64,000 bases of DNA from DAOTWA01 sp963702935 (GCA_963702935.1 OY969772.1:1426001-1490000); one strand, 5' to 3'. Numbered from the stretch's first letter, positions 1 to 8,215 are shown. Made by a program: numbers and translations. Notes: a model not told the origin generated them from the letters alone.

Positions 1-1
1 C

Positions 2-367
2 TACCGCTCGCCGGTACAGTCCATGTTCCGGGTGGCCAAAGAAGACACAGAGATCGCCGGACAGACGGTGCCGGCGGGGGGGCGGCTGGTGGCGTGGATC
101 GGCTCGGCCAACCACGACGAAGCGCAGTTCCCCGAGGCCGAGAAATTCGACGTGGCACGCACGGCCAACCGCCACCTGGCGTTTGGGCAGGGCATCCATT
201 ATTGCCTGGGCGCGCCCCTGGCCCGCCTGGAAGCGCGCATCGCCCTGGGCGCCATGCTGGAGCGTTTCTCCAGCATCAGCCTGGCGCAGGGGGCCGCGTT
301 GGAGCGCCTGCCCAGCCTGCTGGTGTACGGGCTGAAGCGCCTGCCGGTCGATTTCGAGCCGGCGTAA
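2..367 (+). CDS. Cytochrome P450, C-terminal fragment
   Basis: This is the last ~121 residues of a cytochrome P450 whose start lies before the window. The heme-binding loop FGQGIHYCLG is intact and supplies the axial Cys. It is followed by the L-helix segment APLARLEARIALGAML, the usual ending of bacterial class I (CYP1xx-like) soluble P450s. The enzyme would use electrons from a ferredoxin partner to monooxygenate an unknown substrate. No redox partner gene is visible here. The stop is TAA at 365-367. A piece of the 3' end (321-351) recurs downstream at 473-503. The family call is very secure; the substrate cannot be inferred. Confidence 0.93.
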   Translation, partial: YRSPVQSMFRVAKEDTEIAGQTVPAGGRLVAWIGSANHDEAQFPEAEKFDVARTANRHLAFGQGIHYCLGAPLARLEARIALGAMLERFSSISLAQGAALERLPSLLVYGLKRLPVDFEPA

Positions 368-376
368 TTCCAAAAA

Positions 377-470
377 CGTAGGGCGGTTTTTCACACCTGC
401 GATACCCGGCACATGGAGGTGGGTTTCCCAACCTGCCTCCAGAGCCGGCGGCTTAGAAAGCCGCCCTACG
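377..470. repeat. Palindromic repeat, CGTAGGGCGG family
   Basis: A ~94-bp element bounded by the inverted repeats CGTAGGGCGG (377-386) and CCGCCCTACG (461-470). An inner GGTGGGTTT/AACCTGCC segment may extend the fold. The same terminal sequences bound two tandem units at 63456-63635, so this is a dispersed REP/MITE-like family. No coding capacity is seen. It could act as a transcription end for the P450 gene, but it has no T-tract. Confidence 0.6.
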
Positions 471-472
471 AT

Positions 473-503
473 TGGTGTAGGGATTGAAGCGCCTGCCGGT
501 CGA
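473..503 (+). repeat. Partial duplicate of the P450 3' end
   Basis: The 31 bases at 473-503 match 321-351 inside the P450 gene at 28 positions. The last 19 bases, beginning TGAAGCGCCTGCC, are identical. The two copies lie 152 bp apart and flank the palindromic element at 377-470. This looks like a short direct duplication made when the element inserted or when the region was rearranged. Confidence 0.6.
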
Positions 504-532
504 CAGAAGACATCCATCAAGAACGTTCTGTA

Positions 533-561
533 TTTACAAAACGTTGGCAATCGTGTATACT
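533..561 (+). promoter_or_regulatory. Sigma-70-type promoter for the GbsR-like regulator
   Basis: TTTACA (533-538) and TATACT (556-561) are separated by exactly 17 bp, a near-consensus housekeeping promoter. Transcription should begin near 568, giving a leader of about 80 nt before the regulator gene. It probably also drives the P-type ATPase gene that follows 32 bp after the regulator. Confidence 0.65.
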
Positions 562-646
562 GCCCTTCATTCGAAGGGCATTTTAGCATCCAGGAGAGGA
601 TGGATAGCCTGGCGAGCGGCAGGGATGCTCCTTCAAGGAGGTGGCT

Positions 647-1168
647 TTGCCTGTGAGCAGCGTTTCTGAAGTCGTCAACCGCTCTCCCATCGAGGAGACG
701 CATTTTATCGAAGACATCGGCTTGTTCTTCGAGCAGATGGGCATGCCGCGCATGGCCGGGCGTATCCTGGGCGCGCTGCTGATCTCCGATCCGCCGGAGC
801 AGTCCATCAACGACATCGGCCAGAAGCTGAATGCCAGCAAGAGCTCCATCAGCATTATGGCGCGCCTGCTGGTCGAGGTGGGCCTGATCGAGCGCGTGCC
901 CTCGCCTGTGCCCCGCCGCGATTACTTCCGTTTCAAGCCGGACGGCTGGATCCTCTACATGCGCCAGTGGCTGGCGCTGATGTCCGGCCTGCACAAGATC
1001 ACCGAGCGCGGCCTGGCGCTCATGGCAGACCGGCCGGTCGAGCTCCAGGAGCGCCTGCTGGAGGCTCACGACCTGTTTTCCTACCTCGAGGAGCATTTCC
1101 CCGCATTGCTGGAGAGCCTGCAAAAAGAGCGTATCCTGCGTAACGGCTCTGCCGACGCGGAGCAATGA
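647..1168 (+). CDS. GbsR/MarR-family transcriptional regulator
   Basis: A winged-helix DNA-binding protein of the GbsR (COG1510) branch of the MarR superfamily. The HTH lies at about residues 50-85 (INDIGQKLNASKSSISIM, then the wing VPRRDYFRFK), with a C-terminal helical dimerisation part. The Shine-Dalgarno AAGGAGG at 635-641 overlaps the first possible GTG (641), so I prefer TTG at 647 (5 nt spacing). GTG at 653 is a second option. The gene lies 32 bp before a cation-transporting P-type ATPase and shares its promoter, which suggests it controls that pump. GbsR proteins are known to respond to osmolytes such as choline; the ligand here is unknown. Confidence 0.82.
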   Translation: MPVSSVSEVVNRSPIEETHFIEDIGLFFEQMGMPRMAGRILGALLISDPPEQSINDIGQKLNASKSSISIMARLLVEVGLIERVPSPVPRRDYFRFKPDGWILYMRQWLALMSGLHKITERGLALMADRPVELQERLLEAHDLFSYLEEHFPALLESLQKERILRNGSADAEQ

Positions 1169-1200
1169 GCTTAGATAGGTTAGAGGCACCATAAACTACA

Positions 1201-3774
1201 ATGACAAAAGCTTTCGACGCCAACAATATTCAAGGCCTGACCGAGCAAGAAGTTCTGGAACGCCTGGCGGAAGACGGTTACAACGAGCTGCCCTCCACCA
1301 AAAGACGCACCTTCTTTCACCTGCTCCTGGACGTGGTGCGCGAGCCGATGTTCCTGTTGCTGCTGGCCTGCGGGCTGCTGTACCTGCTGCTGGGCGACCA
1401 CGAAGAAGCCATCATGCTGCTGGGCTTCGTCTTCGTGATCATGGGCATCGAGTTCTACCAGGAACAGAAGACCGAGCGGGCCCTGGAGGCCCTGCGCGAC
1501 CTGTCCAGCCCGCGCGCGCTGGTCGTCCGCGACGGCGAGCAGCGCCGCGTCGCCGGGCGCGAGGTGGTACGCGACGACATCGTGCTCATCTCGGAAGGCG
1601 ACCGTATCCCGGCCGACGCCGCCTTGCTGGCCTCCACTAACCTGAGCGTGGACGAATCGCTGCTCACCGGCGAATCGGTGCCGGTGCGCAAGAGCGTGTG
1701 GGACGGCGTGCAGCCGGCCAGCCGCCCCGGCGGCGAGGACCTGCCTTTCGTCTATTCCGGGAGCATGGTGGTCAAGGGCCAGGCCATCTCCCAGGTGCTG
1801 GCCACCGGGCCGCGCTCCGAGATCGGCAAGATCGGCAAGGCGCTCCAGGTGCTGGAGCCGGAAGAGACCAACCTCCAGCAGCAGACCGGAAAGCTCGTCA
1901 AGACCTTCGCCATCGTGGGGCTGGGGCTGTGCCTGGCGGTCATCGTGATCTACGGCCTCACCCGCGGCGACTGGCTCAAGGGCTTCCTGGCGGGCATCTC
2001 GCTGGCCATGGCCACCCTGCCCGAGGAATTCCCCGTGGTGCTGACTATCTTCCTGGCCCTGGGAGCCTGGCGCATCTCGCAGCGCAAGGTGCTCACCCGG
2101 CGCGTGCCGGCGGTGGAAATGCTGGGCGCGGCCACCGTGCTGTGCACCGATAAGACCGGCACCCTCACCCTCAACCGCATGACCGTGACCCGCATCTCCG
2201 TGGGCGGGCAGTTCTTCGACGTATCCAGCAAACAGGTGTCTTTGCCCGAGAACCTGCACGAGGTGGTGGAATACAGCATCCTGGCCAGCCCCGCGGATCC
2301 CTTCGATCCCATGGAAAAGGCCATGAAAGAGCTGGGCGGGCGCACCCTGGTGCGCACCGAGCACCTGCACCGCGACTGGACGCTGGTCAAGGAGTATCCT
2401 CTCTCGGCCAAGCTGCTGGCCATGTCGCACGTGTGGCAGTCGCCGGACCGCCAGGATTACGTCATCGCCGCCAAAGGCGCGCCGGAGGCCATCGCCGACC
2501 TGTGTCATTTGAGCGACGATGAATTGATCGCGTTGAATCGCCAGATCGAGCAGATGGCCAACGACGGCCTGCGCGTCATCGCCGTGGCGCAGGCCAGCTT
2601 CAAGCCGGCGGCGCTGCCCGAAGAGCAGCACGACTTCAACTTCCGTATGGTGGGCCTGTTGGGGTTGACCGACCCCATCCGTCCGGGCGTGCGCGAAGCC
2701 GTGCAGGAATGCTACACCGCCGGCATCCGCGTGATCATGATCACCGGCGACTATCCCGGCACGGCGCGCAACATCGCCTCCCAGATCGGCCTGCGCCCCC
2801 TCGACCAGATCATCACCGGCTCCGAGCTGGACGCCATGGACGATTCGGAATTGCAGGGGCGCATCCGCACGGCCTGCATCTTCGCCCGCGCCGTCCCCGA
2901 GCAGAAGCTGCGCATCGTCCAGGCGCTCAAGGCCAACGGGGAAGTGGTGGCCATGACCGGCGACGGCGTCAACGACGCCCCGGCGCTCAAGGCCGCCCAC
3001 ATCGGCGTGGCCATGGGCGGGCGCGGCACCGACGTGGCGCGCGAAGCGGCGGCGCTGGTGCTGCTGGACGACAACTTCGCCTCCATCGTGGCGGCGGTGC
3101 GCATGGGCCGGCGCATCTTCGACAACCTGAAGAAGGCCATGGCCTTCATCTTCGCCGTGCACCTGCCCATCGCCGGGCTGTCGCTCATCCCGGTGATCTT
3201 CAAATGGCCGCTGGCGCTCCTGCCGGTGCACATCGTCTTCCTGGAGCTGATCATCGACCCGGCCTGCTCGGTGGTGTTCGAGATGGAGACGGAAGAAGCC
3301 GGCATCATGCAGCGCAAGCCGCGCCGTCTGGAGGATCCCCTGTTTGGCCGCCAGATGGTCTTCACCGGCCTGGTGCAGGGCTTGGGCGTGCTGGCGGTGG
3401 TGCTCGCCATTTACGGCTACACCCTGGCGCAGGGGTACTCCGATAGCGAAGCGCGCGTGCTGGCCTTCTGTACCCTGGTGGTCGGCAACCTGGGCATGAT
3501 CTTCAGCAACCGCTCCTACACGCGCTCCATCTTGCAGACCTTGAAGATTCCCAACCCGGCCCTGTGGGGCGTGACGGGCGGCGCGCTGGGGTTCCTGGCG
3601 CTGGTGCTGGCGGTGCCCTTCCTGCGCGGCCTGTTCAGCTTCGCCCCCCTCCACCTGCCCGACCTGGCCCTGGTGGCGGCCACCGGGCTGCTCAGCATTC
3701 TGGTCTCGGAGAGCGCCAAGCTGCCCCCCGTGCAGCGCCTGTTCAACGCAGAATCCCCCCAACCCCCCTTATGA
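1201..3774 (+). CDS. P2-type cation-transporting P-type ATPase (PEEFP variant)
   Basis: An 857-residue inner-membrane ion pump with all the catalytic signatures: the A-domain TGES at 156-159, the phosphorylation site DKTGTLT with Asp317, and the hinge GDGVNDAP from 587. M4 carries PEEFP (274-278) rather than the PEGLP of SERCA-like Ca2+ pumps, and M6 reads ELIIDPACS. This points to a P2-type cation ATPase of uncertain ion (Ca2+ or another divalent cation). The gene follows a GbsR-like regulator by 32 bp and is probably co-transcribed. The last residues (ESPQPPL and stop) are encoded by a palindromic repeat that runs into the 3' end, so the natural C-terminus may have been replaced. Confidence 0.9.
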   Translation: MTKAFDANNIQGLTEQEVLERLAEDGYNELPSTKRRTFFHLLLDVVREPMFLLLLACGLLYLLLGDHEEAIMLLGFVFVIMGIEFYQEQKTERALEALRDLSSPRALVVRDGEQRRVAGREVVRDDIVLISEGDRIPADAALLASTNLSVDESLLTGESVPVRKSVWDGVQPASRPGGEDLPFVYSGSMVVKGQAISQVLATGPRSEIGKIGKALQVLEPEETNLQQQTGKLVKTFAIVGLGLCLAVIVIYGLTRGDWLKGFLAGISLAMATLPEEFPVVLTIFLALGAWRISQRKVLTRRVPAVEMLGAATVLCTDKTGTLTLNRMTVTRISVGGQFFDVSSKQVSLPENLHEVVEYSILASPADPFDPMEKAMKELGGRTLVRTEHLHRDWTLVKEYPLSAKLLAMSHVWQSPDRQDYVIAAKGAPEAIADLCHLSDDELIALNRQIEQMANDGLRVIAVAQASFKPAALPEEQHDFNFRMVGLLGLTDPIRPGVREAVQECYTAGIRVIMITGDYPGTARNIASQIGLRPLDQIITGSELDAMDDSELQGRIRTACIFARAVPEQKLRIVQALKANGEVVAMTGDGVNDAPALKAAHIGVAMGGRGTDVAREAAALVLLDDNFASIVAAVRMGRRIFDNLKKAMAFIFAVHLPIAGLSLIPVIFKWPLALLPVHIVFLELIIDPACSVVFEMETEEAGIMQRKPRRLEDPLFGRQMVFTGLVQGLGVLAVVLAIYGYTLAQGYSDSEARVLAFCTLVVGNLGMIFSNRSYTRSILQTLKIPNPALWGVTGGALGFLALVLAVPFLRGLFSFAPLHLPDLALVAATGLLSILVSESAKLPPVQRLFNAESPQPPL

Positions 3775-3860
3775 AGGGGGGCAAAGAGGCCCTCCCTGTG
3801 CAAGAGGGGTAAGCGGGGCAGATGTTCTTCCCCCCTTTTCAAGGGGGGCAGGGGGGATTC
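3751..3860. repeat. Poly-C/poly-G inverted repeat overlapping a gene end
   Basis: A ~110-bp element starts GAATCCCCCC (3751) and ends GGGGGGATTC (3851-3860), with inner CCCCCTT/AAGGGGG arms on each side, so it can fold into nested hairpins. It supplies the last codons and the stop of the preceding ATPase gene and sits 17 bp before the next start codon. It may work as a transcription barrier. The terminal inverted repeats look like those of a MITE-type element. Confidence 0.6.
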
Positions 3861-3877
3861 GCTTCCGGAGGTGACTT

Positions 3878-4783
3878 ATGCCTGAAAGATCCTTTTGGCT
3901 CGGCTTAAGCCTGGGGGCGCTGGCCCTGGGCGTGGCAGCTTCCCAACGGCGCAGCTCACTGCGCAGGCAACGCTGGCGGAAGGCGATGGCCTCCCTCGAA
4001 TCCAGGGCGGCCCTGGTGACCGGCGCTTCCAGCGGCATCGGTGCGGCTTACGCCCGCCGGCTGGCCTCCCTGGGCTACGACCTGATCCTGGTCGCCCGGC
4101 GGGAGGAGCGCCTGAAGGCCCAGGCGCTGCTGTTGAAGCGCGAATTCGGCGTGGCTACGCAGGTGCTGGCCGCCGATCTCTCCACCCCGCAAGGCGCACA
4201 GCGCGTCGAGGAGCGCATCCTCGCGCACGGAAAGATCGAGTTCCTGGTCAACGCTGCCGGCTACGGCGTGTATGGCAACTTCGCCGAGACCTCTATCGAG
4301 GAGCAGGTGGGCATGATCCACTGCCATACCGTGGCCAGCGTGCGTTTCTGCCGCGCGGCGCTGCCGGGAATGCTCGCCCGCGGGCGGGGCGCTATCGTCA
4401 ACGTGTCCTCGGTCGCGGCTTTCATCCCCAAGTCCAAGGACGTCCTCTACTGCGCTACCAAGGCCAGCCTGAACGCCTTCTCCGAAGCCTTGCAGATGGA
4501 GCTGGCGGGCACGCAGGTGCGCGTGCAGGCGTTGTGCCCGGGCTTCACTCGCACCGAGTTCCACGACCACCCACAGTACGCGGCGCACCACGTCAAGGAG
4601 CGCATCCCTGCCTGGCTGTGGATGGCGCCCGAGGAGGTCGTAACGGCGTCGCTGAAAGCGCTCGGCGCGGGAGGCGTGATCTGCGTGCCCGGCTGGCCCA
4701 ACCGCCTGATCGCCGCCGCCGGGCGCGTGGGCCTGACCAGCTTCTTTCTAAATAGATTCGGGGGTCTCTTCGAGTGGGCCTAG
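3878..4783 (+). CDS. Short-chain dehydrogenase/reductase (SDR)
   Basis: A 301-residue classical SDR, NAD(P)H-dependent, acting on an unknown carbonyl or alcohol. The Rossmann motif TGASSGIG is at 48-55, the NAAGYG structural motif follows, and the catalytic triad is Ser in NVSSVAAF with Tyr191 and Lys195 in YCATK. The first 25 residues form a hydrophobic helix followed by Arg-rich sequence, so the enzyme may be tethered to the membrane. The start is ATG at 3878 behind a good GGAGGTG site. The LVARREERL segment with a basic residue after beta-2 favours NADP(H). The C-terminal part resembles the DltE/YqjQ-type subgroup. Confidence 0.9.
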   Translation: MPERSFWLGLSLGALALGVAASQRRSSLRRQRWRKAMASLESRAALVTGASSGIGAAYARRLASLGYDLILVARREERLKAQALLLKREFGVATQVLAADLSTPQGAQRVEERILAHGKIEFLVNAAGYGVYGNFAETSIEEQVGMIHCHTVASVRFCRAALPGMLARGRGAIVNVSSVAAFIPKSKDVLYCATKASLNAFSEALQMELAGTQVRVQALCPGFTRTEFHDHPQYAAHHVKERIPAWLWMAPEEVVTASLKALGAGGVICVPGWPNRLIAAAGRVGLTSFFLNRFGGLFEWA

Positions 4784-4815
4784 GGAATTCGTAACCACTC
4801 AGCGGGGTATTTATG

Positions 4816-4920
4816 GGACGCGGAGAACGCGGAAATTTCTATATGCGGGTCAGGGCTGAACTGAAAAACTATTTTCTCGTGTTGTTTCTCAGTGTTCATC
4901 ATCTGTACCCGTCCGCGTCC
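4816..4920. repeat. Inverted-repeat element GGACGCGGA
   Basis: A ~105-bp intergenic element bounded by GGACGCGGA (4816-4824) and its perfect complement TCCGCGTCC (4912-4920). A related copy lies at 16505-16596. No reading frame is supported. It lies between the end of the SDR gene and the convergent nucleotidyltransferase remnant. Confidence 0.5.
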
Positions 4921-4923
4921 TGT

Positions 4924-5511
4924 CTACTTAGCTCTGTCTTGTTTCAGCAATGCTTGTAAATCTTCCCACAACTCTGGCATTTCGAGAGCCACTGCGAACT
5001 GTCGCACCCAGTCCTCGAATTCGCGTTCGGTCCAACTGTGGGTAATTATCCACAATAGCTTGAATATCCAGCAGATCTTTTGGCCGATGCGCAATGGCTT
5101 TGAGAATGATCAGATCCTCTGGCGTTGGCAGCCTTAAAGCCAGGGAAGCGACTTGATGTACCTGGCTACGTTCTACTGCCTCCTCTTCAAAGGGGAGGAT
5201 GCCAAGGGAGATATCGATATTGGTTGCGCTTTCTTGATGCCGTAACAAAAGCACACGATGCCTTTTGGCAAAGTCAATGGCATTCTCAATCCGAGGCACA
5301 ATGCCTTCTTCACGGGCAGCGTCGAATAGACGAGGAAGATCGCTTACAGAAAGCAAGAACATTGCATCCAGGTCTGCCGTCAGGCGCGGCTTGCCGAGCA
5401 GACTGGCCGCGATTCCCCCATGATGATGCCACGATCATCGAAACGGTTGAGCAAGCGTTGCAATGCGGCCAGAGGCGCGAGGAATGGCACTATACTTTGC
5501 GGAAGACTCAC
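4924..5511 (-). pseudogene. AbiEii/DUF6036-like nucleotidyltransferase, two frameshifts
   Basis: Reading from GTG at 5511 gives a nucleotidyltransferase-fold protein of the AbiEii/DUF6036 type in three pieces: LAALQRLLNRFDDRGIIMG, then GIAASLLGKPRLTADLDAMF through PTPEDLIILKAIAHRPKDLL, then EDWVRQFAVALEMPELWEDL ending at 4924. A missing G in the run at 5415-5419 (minus strand G5) breaks the first junction, and one extra base near 5017 breaks the second. Together they restore the frame over 195 residues. Such proteins are toxins or toxin-like NTases in abortive-infection and toxin-antitoxin pairs. The GTG overlaps the stop of the small upstream gene (GTGA), so the two are translationally coupled. 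The shifts may be assembly errors. Confidence 0.7.
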
Positions 5512-5717
5512 AGCCCCTCTTTAAGCTTTGCCCAGCGCTCAAAGACCGCTTTTTCCTCTTCCATGTCCATCTGAAGGCCCAGGCCGCGCGCCAGGCGCAC
5601 GAGTGAATTGAGCTGCTGCCAGCGTAATTCCATAGAGGCCGCTTGTTGCTCACGGCGCTCGACCTCTTCCACGGCTTTCCACCGTTCCAGGTAGGCTTTC
5701 AAGTTTGGATCGACCAT
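5508..5717 (-). CDS. Small helical protein paired with the nucleotidyltransferase
   Basis: A 69-residue, highly charged, mostly helical protein (begins MVDPNLKAYLERWKAVEEVE, ends RWAKLKEGL). The stop overlaps the GTG start of the downstream nucleotidyltransferase by the shared GTGA, the arrangement typical of a two-gene toxin-antitoxin-like unit. I recognise no named domain. A role as antitoxin or accessory to the NTase is inferred from order, size and coupling only. Confidence 0.6.
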   Translation of the reverse strand: MVDPNLKAYLERWKAVEEVERREQQAASMELRWQQLNSLVRLARGLGLQMDMEEEKAVFERWAKLKEGL

Positions 5718-5782
5718 AGAATGATTATAGCATGGCGCTAAATAAAACTCTGTGTTCTCTGCGCCTCGGTGGTGAAGTTCTC

Positions 5783-6670
5783 TTACGGCCGGCTGAACAG
5801 GGTGGCGATCAACGCCCAGCTCTTCCCCAGCGTCCAGGTGAACGGCAGCAGCAGGTAACCTATGCCCAGGTTGAGGTAGTGGAAGGCGCGGGCGCACATT
5901 TGCAGGGGAAAATGCAGGACTTTGCGCAGCAGGGGCAGCCTGGCGTAGGCCACTGCCAGCAGCAGTATGCTGACATTAAGAATGAAGCGCGTTATCTCGG
6001 GGATTTCGACGTTCAGCGCGCGCGCCAGGATCAGCTCCAGGCCGATGTTGAATACCAGCACGTAAGCGGCCGTGGTCAGCACGGGCATCTTCTCGATCAG
6101 CCTGGTGAAGATGCCGGCGGCGAAGCGCATGGTGAGAATGCCCAGGGCCACGCCGGCCATCACCAGCCACAGGTCGCTGGACATGGCCACGACTACCACC
6201 ACGTTGTCCAGGCTGAAGACCAGATCCATCAGCTCGACGGTCAGCACCACGCCCCAGAAGCTCTTCCCCTGGCTGCGCGAGAGCAGGCTCGCGCCGGAGT
6301 CTTCCTCGCCTTCCCCGCCTTCGCCTGAGGAGCCCAGGTTCTCGATGGACAGCTTGAGCAGGTAAGCGGCGCCCACGAACTGTAGCCAGGGATTGCGGAT
6401 GACGAAGCTGGCCATGACCAGCATCAGGCCGCGCCCCACGTAGGCTCCCAGCAGGCCCACGCGCAAGGCGGCGGTGCGCTGCCTTCCCAGCAGCGGCTCG
6501 AGGGCGCGCCCCAGGGGATGCAGGGCGCGCGGCCAGGGCACGGCCTGGTCGACCGGCAGGGGCAAGACGATGGCGCCCAGCACGGCGGCGTTATCGATGG
6601 AAAGGATACCTTCCAGGAAAGCGACCTGGAGGATAACGGCCAGAAAGCTCAGCAGGGTAAGTTCTCCCAT
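5783..6670 (-). CDS. TerC/YkoY-family integral membrane protein
   Basis: A 295-residue multi-pass membrane protein with the two family signatures EGILSIDNAAVLGAIV (near residue 20) and ELMDLVFSLDNVVVVV (about 145). The paired acidic residues within membrane helices are characteristic of TerC. Family members export Mn2+/Ca2+ or load metal onto exported proteins. A hydrophilic Gly/Glu-rich loop lies between the two halves. There is no room for a yybP-ykoY riboswitch: only 40 bp separate the start from the rnhB stop, so it is probably read through from rnhB. Confidence 0.85.
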   Translation of the reverse strand: MGELTLLSFLAVILQVAFLEGILSIDNAAVLGAIVLPLPVDQAVPWPRALHPLGRALEPLLGRQRTAALRVGLLGAYVGRGLMLVMASFVIRNPWLQFVGAAYLLKLSIENLGSSGEGGEGEEDSGASLLSRSQGKSFWGVVLTVELMDLVFSLDNVVVVVAMSSDLWLVMAGVALGILTMRFAAGIFTRLIEKMPVLTTAAYVLVFNIGLELILARALNVEIPEITRFILNVSILLLAVAYARLPLLRKVLHFPLQMCARAFHYLNLGIGYLLLPFTWTLGKSWALIATLFSRP

Positions 6671-6710
6671 GGAATCCGTTCTCTCGTCAGCTTAGTCTTG
6701 CGCCGGCCTT

Positions 6711-7382
6711 CTATTTTACCCGCTGCTCCACCGCGGCCCTCACCGGGGCGTAGCTGAAACGGTGGAACGAGCAGGGGCCCAGGCGCTCCAGGGCGGCGCG
6801 GTGCGCTTGTGTGCCGTAGCCCTTATGGCGCGCGAATCCGTAGCCGGGGTACTCGCCTTCCGCTTCGCGCAGCCGGGCGTCGCGCGCGGTCTTGGCCAGC
6901 ACCGAGGCAGCCGCGATGCTCAGGCAGCGCGCGTCGCCCTTCACCAGCGGGGTTTGCGGCAGGTGCACGGCGGGCAGACGCAGATAATCCAGCAGCAGGT
7001 GCTGGGGCGGTCGAGCCAGGCATTCGACGGCGCGTTGGGCGGCTAGGCGCGTGGCGGGCAGGATGCCGATCGCGTCGATTTCCTGATGCGAGGCGCAGCC
7101 TACTCCCCAGGCCAGGCAAGCTTCCTTTATTATCGAAGCCCAGCGCTCGCGCTGAGCGGGGGTCATCTGCTTGGAGTCGCGCACGCCGGAGAGCACGTGC
7201 GTCATGCGCGCCTCGGGCGGCAGCACCACCACGGCGGCGAACACCGGCCCGGCCCAGGCGCCGCGCCCGGCTTCGTCGATGCCGCCGATGAATTGCACAC
7301 CCGCACTCCACAGCGCGCTTTCCTGGCTCAGGTCGGGCGCAGCCGGGAGGGTGCTCGTGTCGAACTTAGCATAGGATCGCAT
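6711..7382 (-). CDS. rnhB: Ribonuclease HII
   Basis: RNase HII removes the RNA strand, or single ribonucleotides, from RNA/DNA hybrids during replication and repair in the cytoplasm. The 223-residue protein has the active-site block GGIDEAGRGAWAGPV (Asp36, Glu37), the DSKQM motif, and SIAAASVLAKTARD with the last conserved acidic residues. ATG at 7382 gives the expected N-terminus length. Upstream in-frame sequence exists, but it runs into the neighbouring glycosyltransferase region and is not conserved-looking. Confidence 0.94.
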   Translation of the reverse strand: MRSYAKFDTSTLPAAPDLSQESALWSAGVQFIGGIDEAGRGAWAGPVFAAVVVLPPEARMTHVLSGVRDSKQMTPAQRERWASIIKEACLAWGVGCASHQEIDAIGILPATRLAAQRAVECLARPPQHLLLDYLRLPAVHLPQTPLVKGDARCLSIAAASVLAKTARDARLREAEGEYPGYGFARHKGYGTQAHRAALERLGPCSFHRFSYAPVRAAVEQRVK

Positions 7383-7429
7383 AATTTCATTCCAGGTGCG
7401 GCGAATGAATTCGCAGCCACAAGAGCGCG

Positions 7430-7451
7430 AAGCCCCACCTGCGTGGGGCTT
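7430..7451. repeat. Hairpin CCCCACCTGCGTGGGG
   Basis: A perfect 9-bp stem with a 4-nt loop between the glycosyltransferase end and the rnhB start. There is no T-run on the minus side, so it is a weak terminator at best. Its core CCACCTGCGTGG recurs at 55997-56008, which suggests a repeat family. Confidence 0.5.
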
Positions 7452-7462
7452 TAACGCCGTGC

Positions 7463-8200
7463 TTAGCGGCCATAGACGCCGCGCACGGCCTTCAGGCGGA
7501 TGGACAGCAGGTCCAGCCCCACGCGAATGGAATCGCGCATCACGCGCACTTTGCTGTTGGGATAATAATACCAGGGGATGGGCAGCTCCACGATGTGGTA
7601 GCCGCGCCGGCGGGCCACGAAGAGCACCTCCACGTCGAAGGTCCAGCCGTCGATGGTTTGCAGCGGGAAGACTTCTTCCGCTACCTTGCCTCGGAAGCAC
7701 TTGAAGCCGCATTGGGTATCTTGCAGGCCGGGCAGCGCCAGCAGGCGCACCATCGTGTTGAACAACCGCCCGACGTGATGGCGGTAGGGCGGCTCGTTGT
7801 AACGCACCGCGCCGGGCGCCTCGCGCGAGGCGATGGCGATGTCCAGGTTGGGAAGCTGGGGCGGGATGAAGCGGTTGACCTCGCCGATGGGCATGGAAAG
7901 GTCCGCGTCGCAGATGAAGCGGTATTCGCCGTACGCCTCCTGCATCCCGCGCCGCACGGCCAGGCCCTTGCCCCGGCCTTGCTCCACCAGCACGCGCAGG
8001 TTGGGAAGCCGGGCGGCAAAACCTTGCGCGATCTCCAGAGTGCGGTCGCTGCTGCCGTTCTCGACCACCAGGACTTCAGCCGTATAGGGTTGCTGCGCCA
8101 GGAAGGCCACCACTTCTTCCAGGGTATCCGGAAGGCGCTGCTCTTCATTGTGAGCGGGGATGATGATAGAAAGGAAGGGAGTGGACAAAGGCACTTTCAC
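7463..8200 (-). CDS. Family 2 glycosyltransferase, dolichyl/polyprenyl-phosphate glucosyltransferase type
   Basis: A 245-residue GT2 (GT-A fold) enzyme. It begins with SIIIPAHNEEQRLPDTL, has VVENGSSDRT and the metal-binding CDADLSMPI, and then the ALG5-type region DTQCGFKCFRG. These features match enzymes that transfer glucose or another hexose from a nucleotide sugar to polyprenyl phosphate at the membrane. No membrane helices are visible, so it is probably peripheral. Downstream is a hairpin and then rnhB in the same direction. Confidence 0.87.
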   Translation of the reverse strand: MKVPLSTPFLSIIIPAHNEEQRLPDTLEEVVAFLAQQPYTAEVLVVENGSSDRTLEIAQGFAARLPNLRVLVEQGRGKGLAVRRGMQEAYGEYRFICDADLSMPIGEVNRFIPPQLPNLDIAIASREAPGAVRYNEPPYRHHVGRLFNTMVRLLALPGLQDTQCGFKCFRGKVAEEVFPLQTIDGWTFDVEVLFVARRRGYHIVELPIPWYYYPNSKVRVMRDSIRVGLDLLSIRLKAVRGVYGR

Positions 8201-8215
8201 GCTGCCGCCCGCAGG

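Noticed and set aside
1180..3762. An 860-residue antisense frame opposite the P-type ATPase
   Set aside because: It is a GC-rich shadow rich in His/Gln/Gly with no domain signal; the plus-strand gene explains the region.
6671..6710. A yybP-ykoY manganese riboswitch before the TerC-type gene
   Set aside because: Only 40 bp separate it from rnhB, too short for that aptamer.
7430..7451. A strong intrinsic terminator of the glycosyltransferase gene
   Set aside because: The stem is good but no T-run follows on the minus strand, and the core recurs elsewhere as a repeat.
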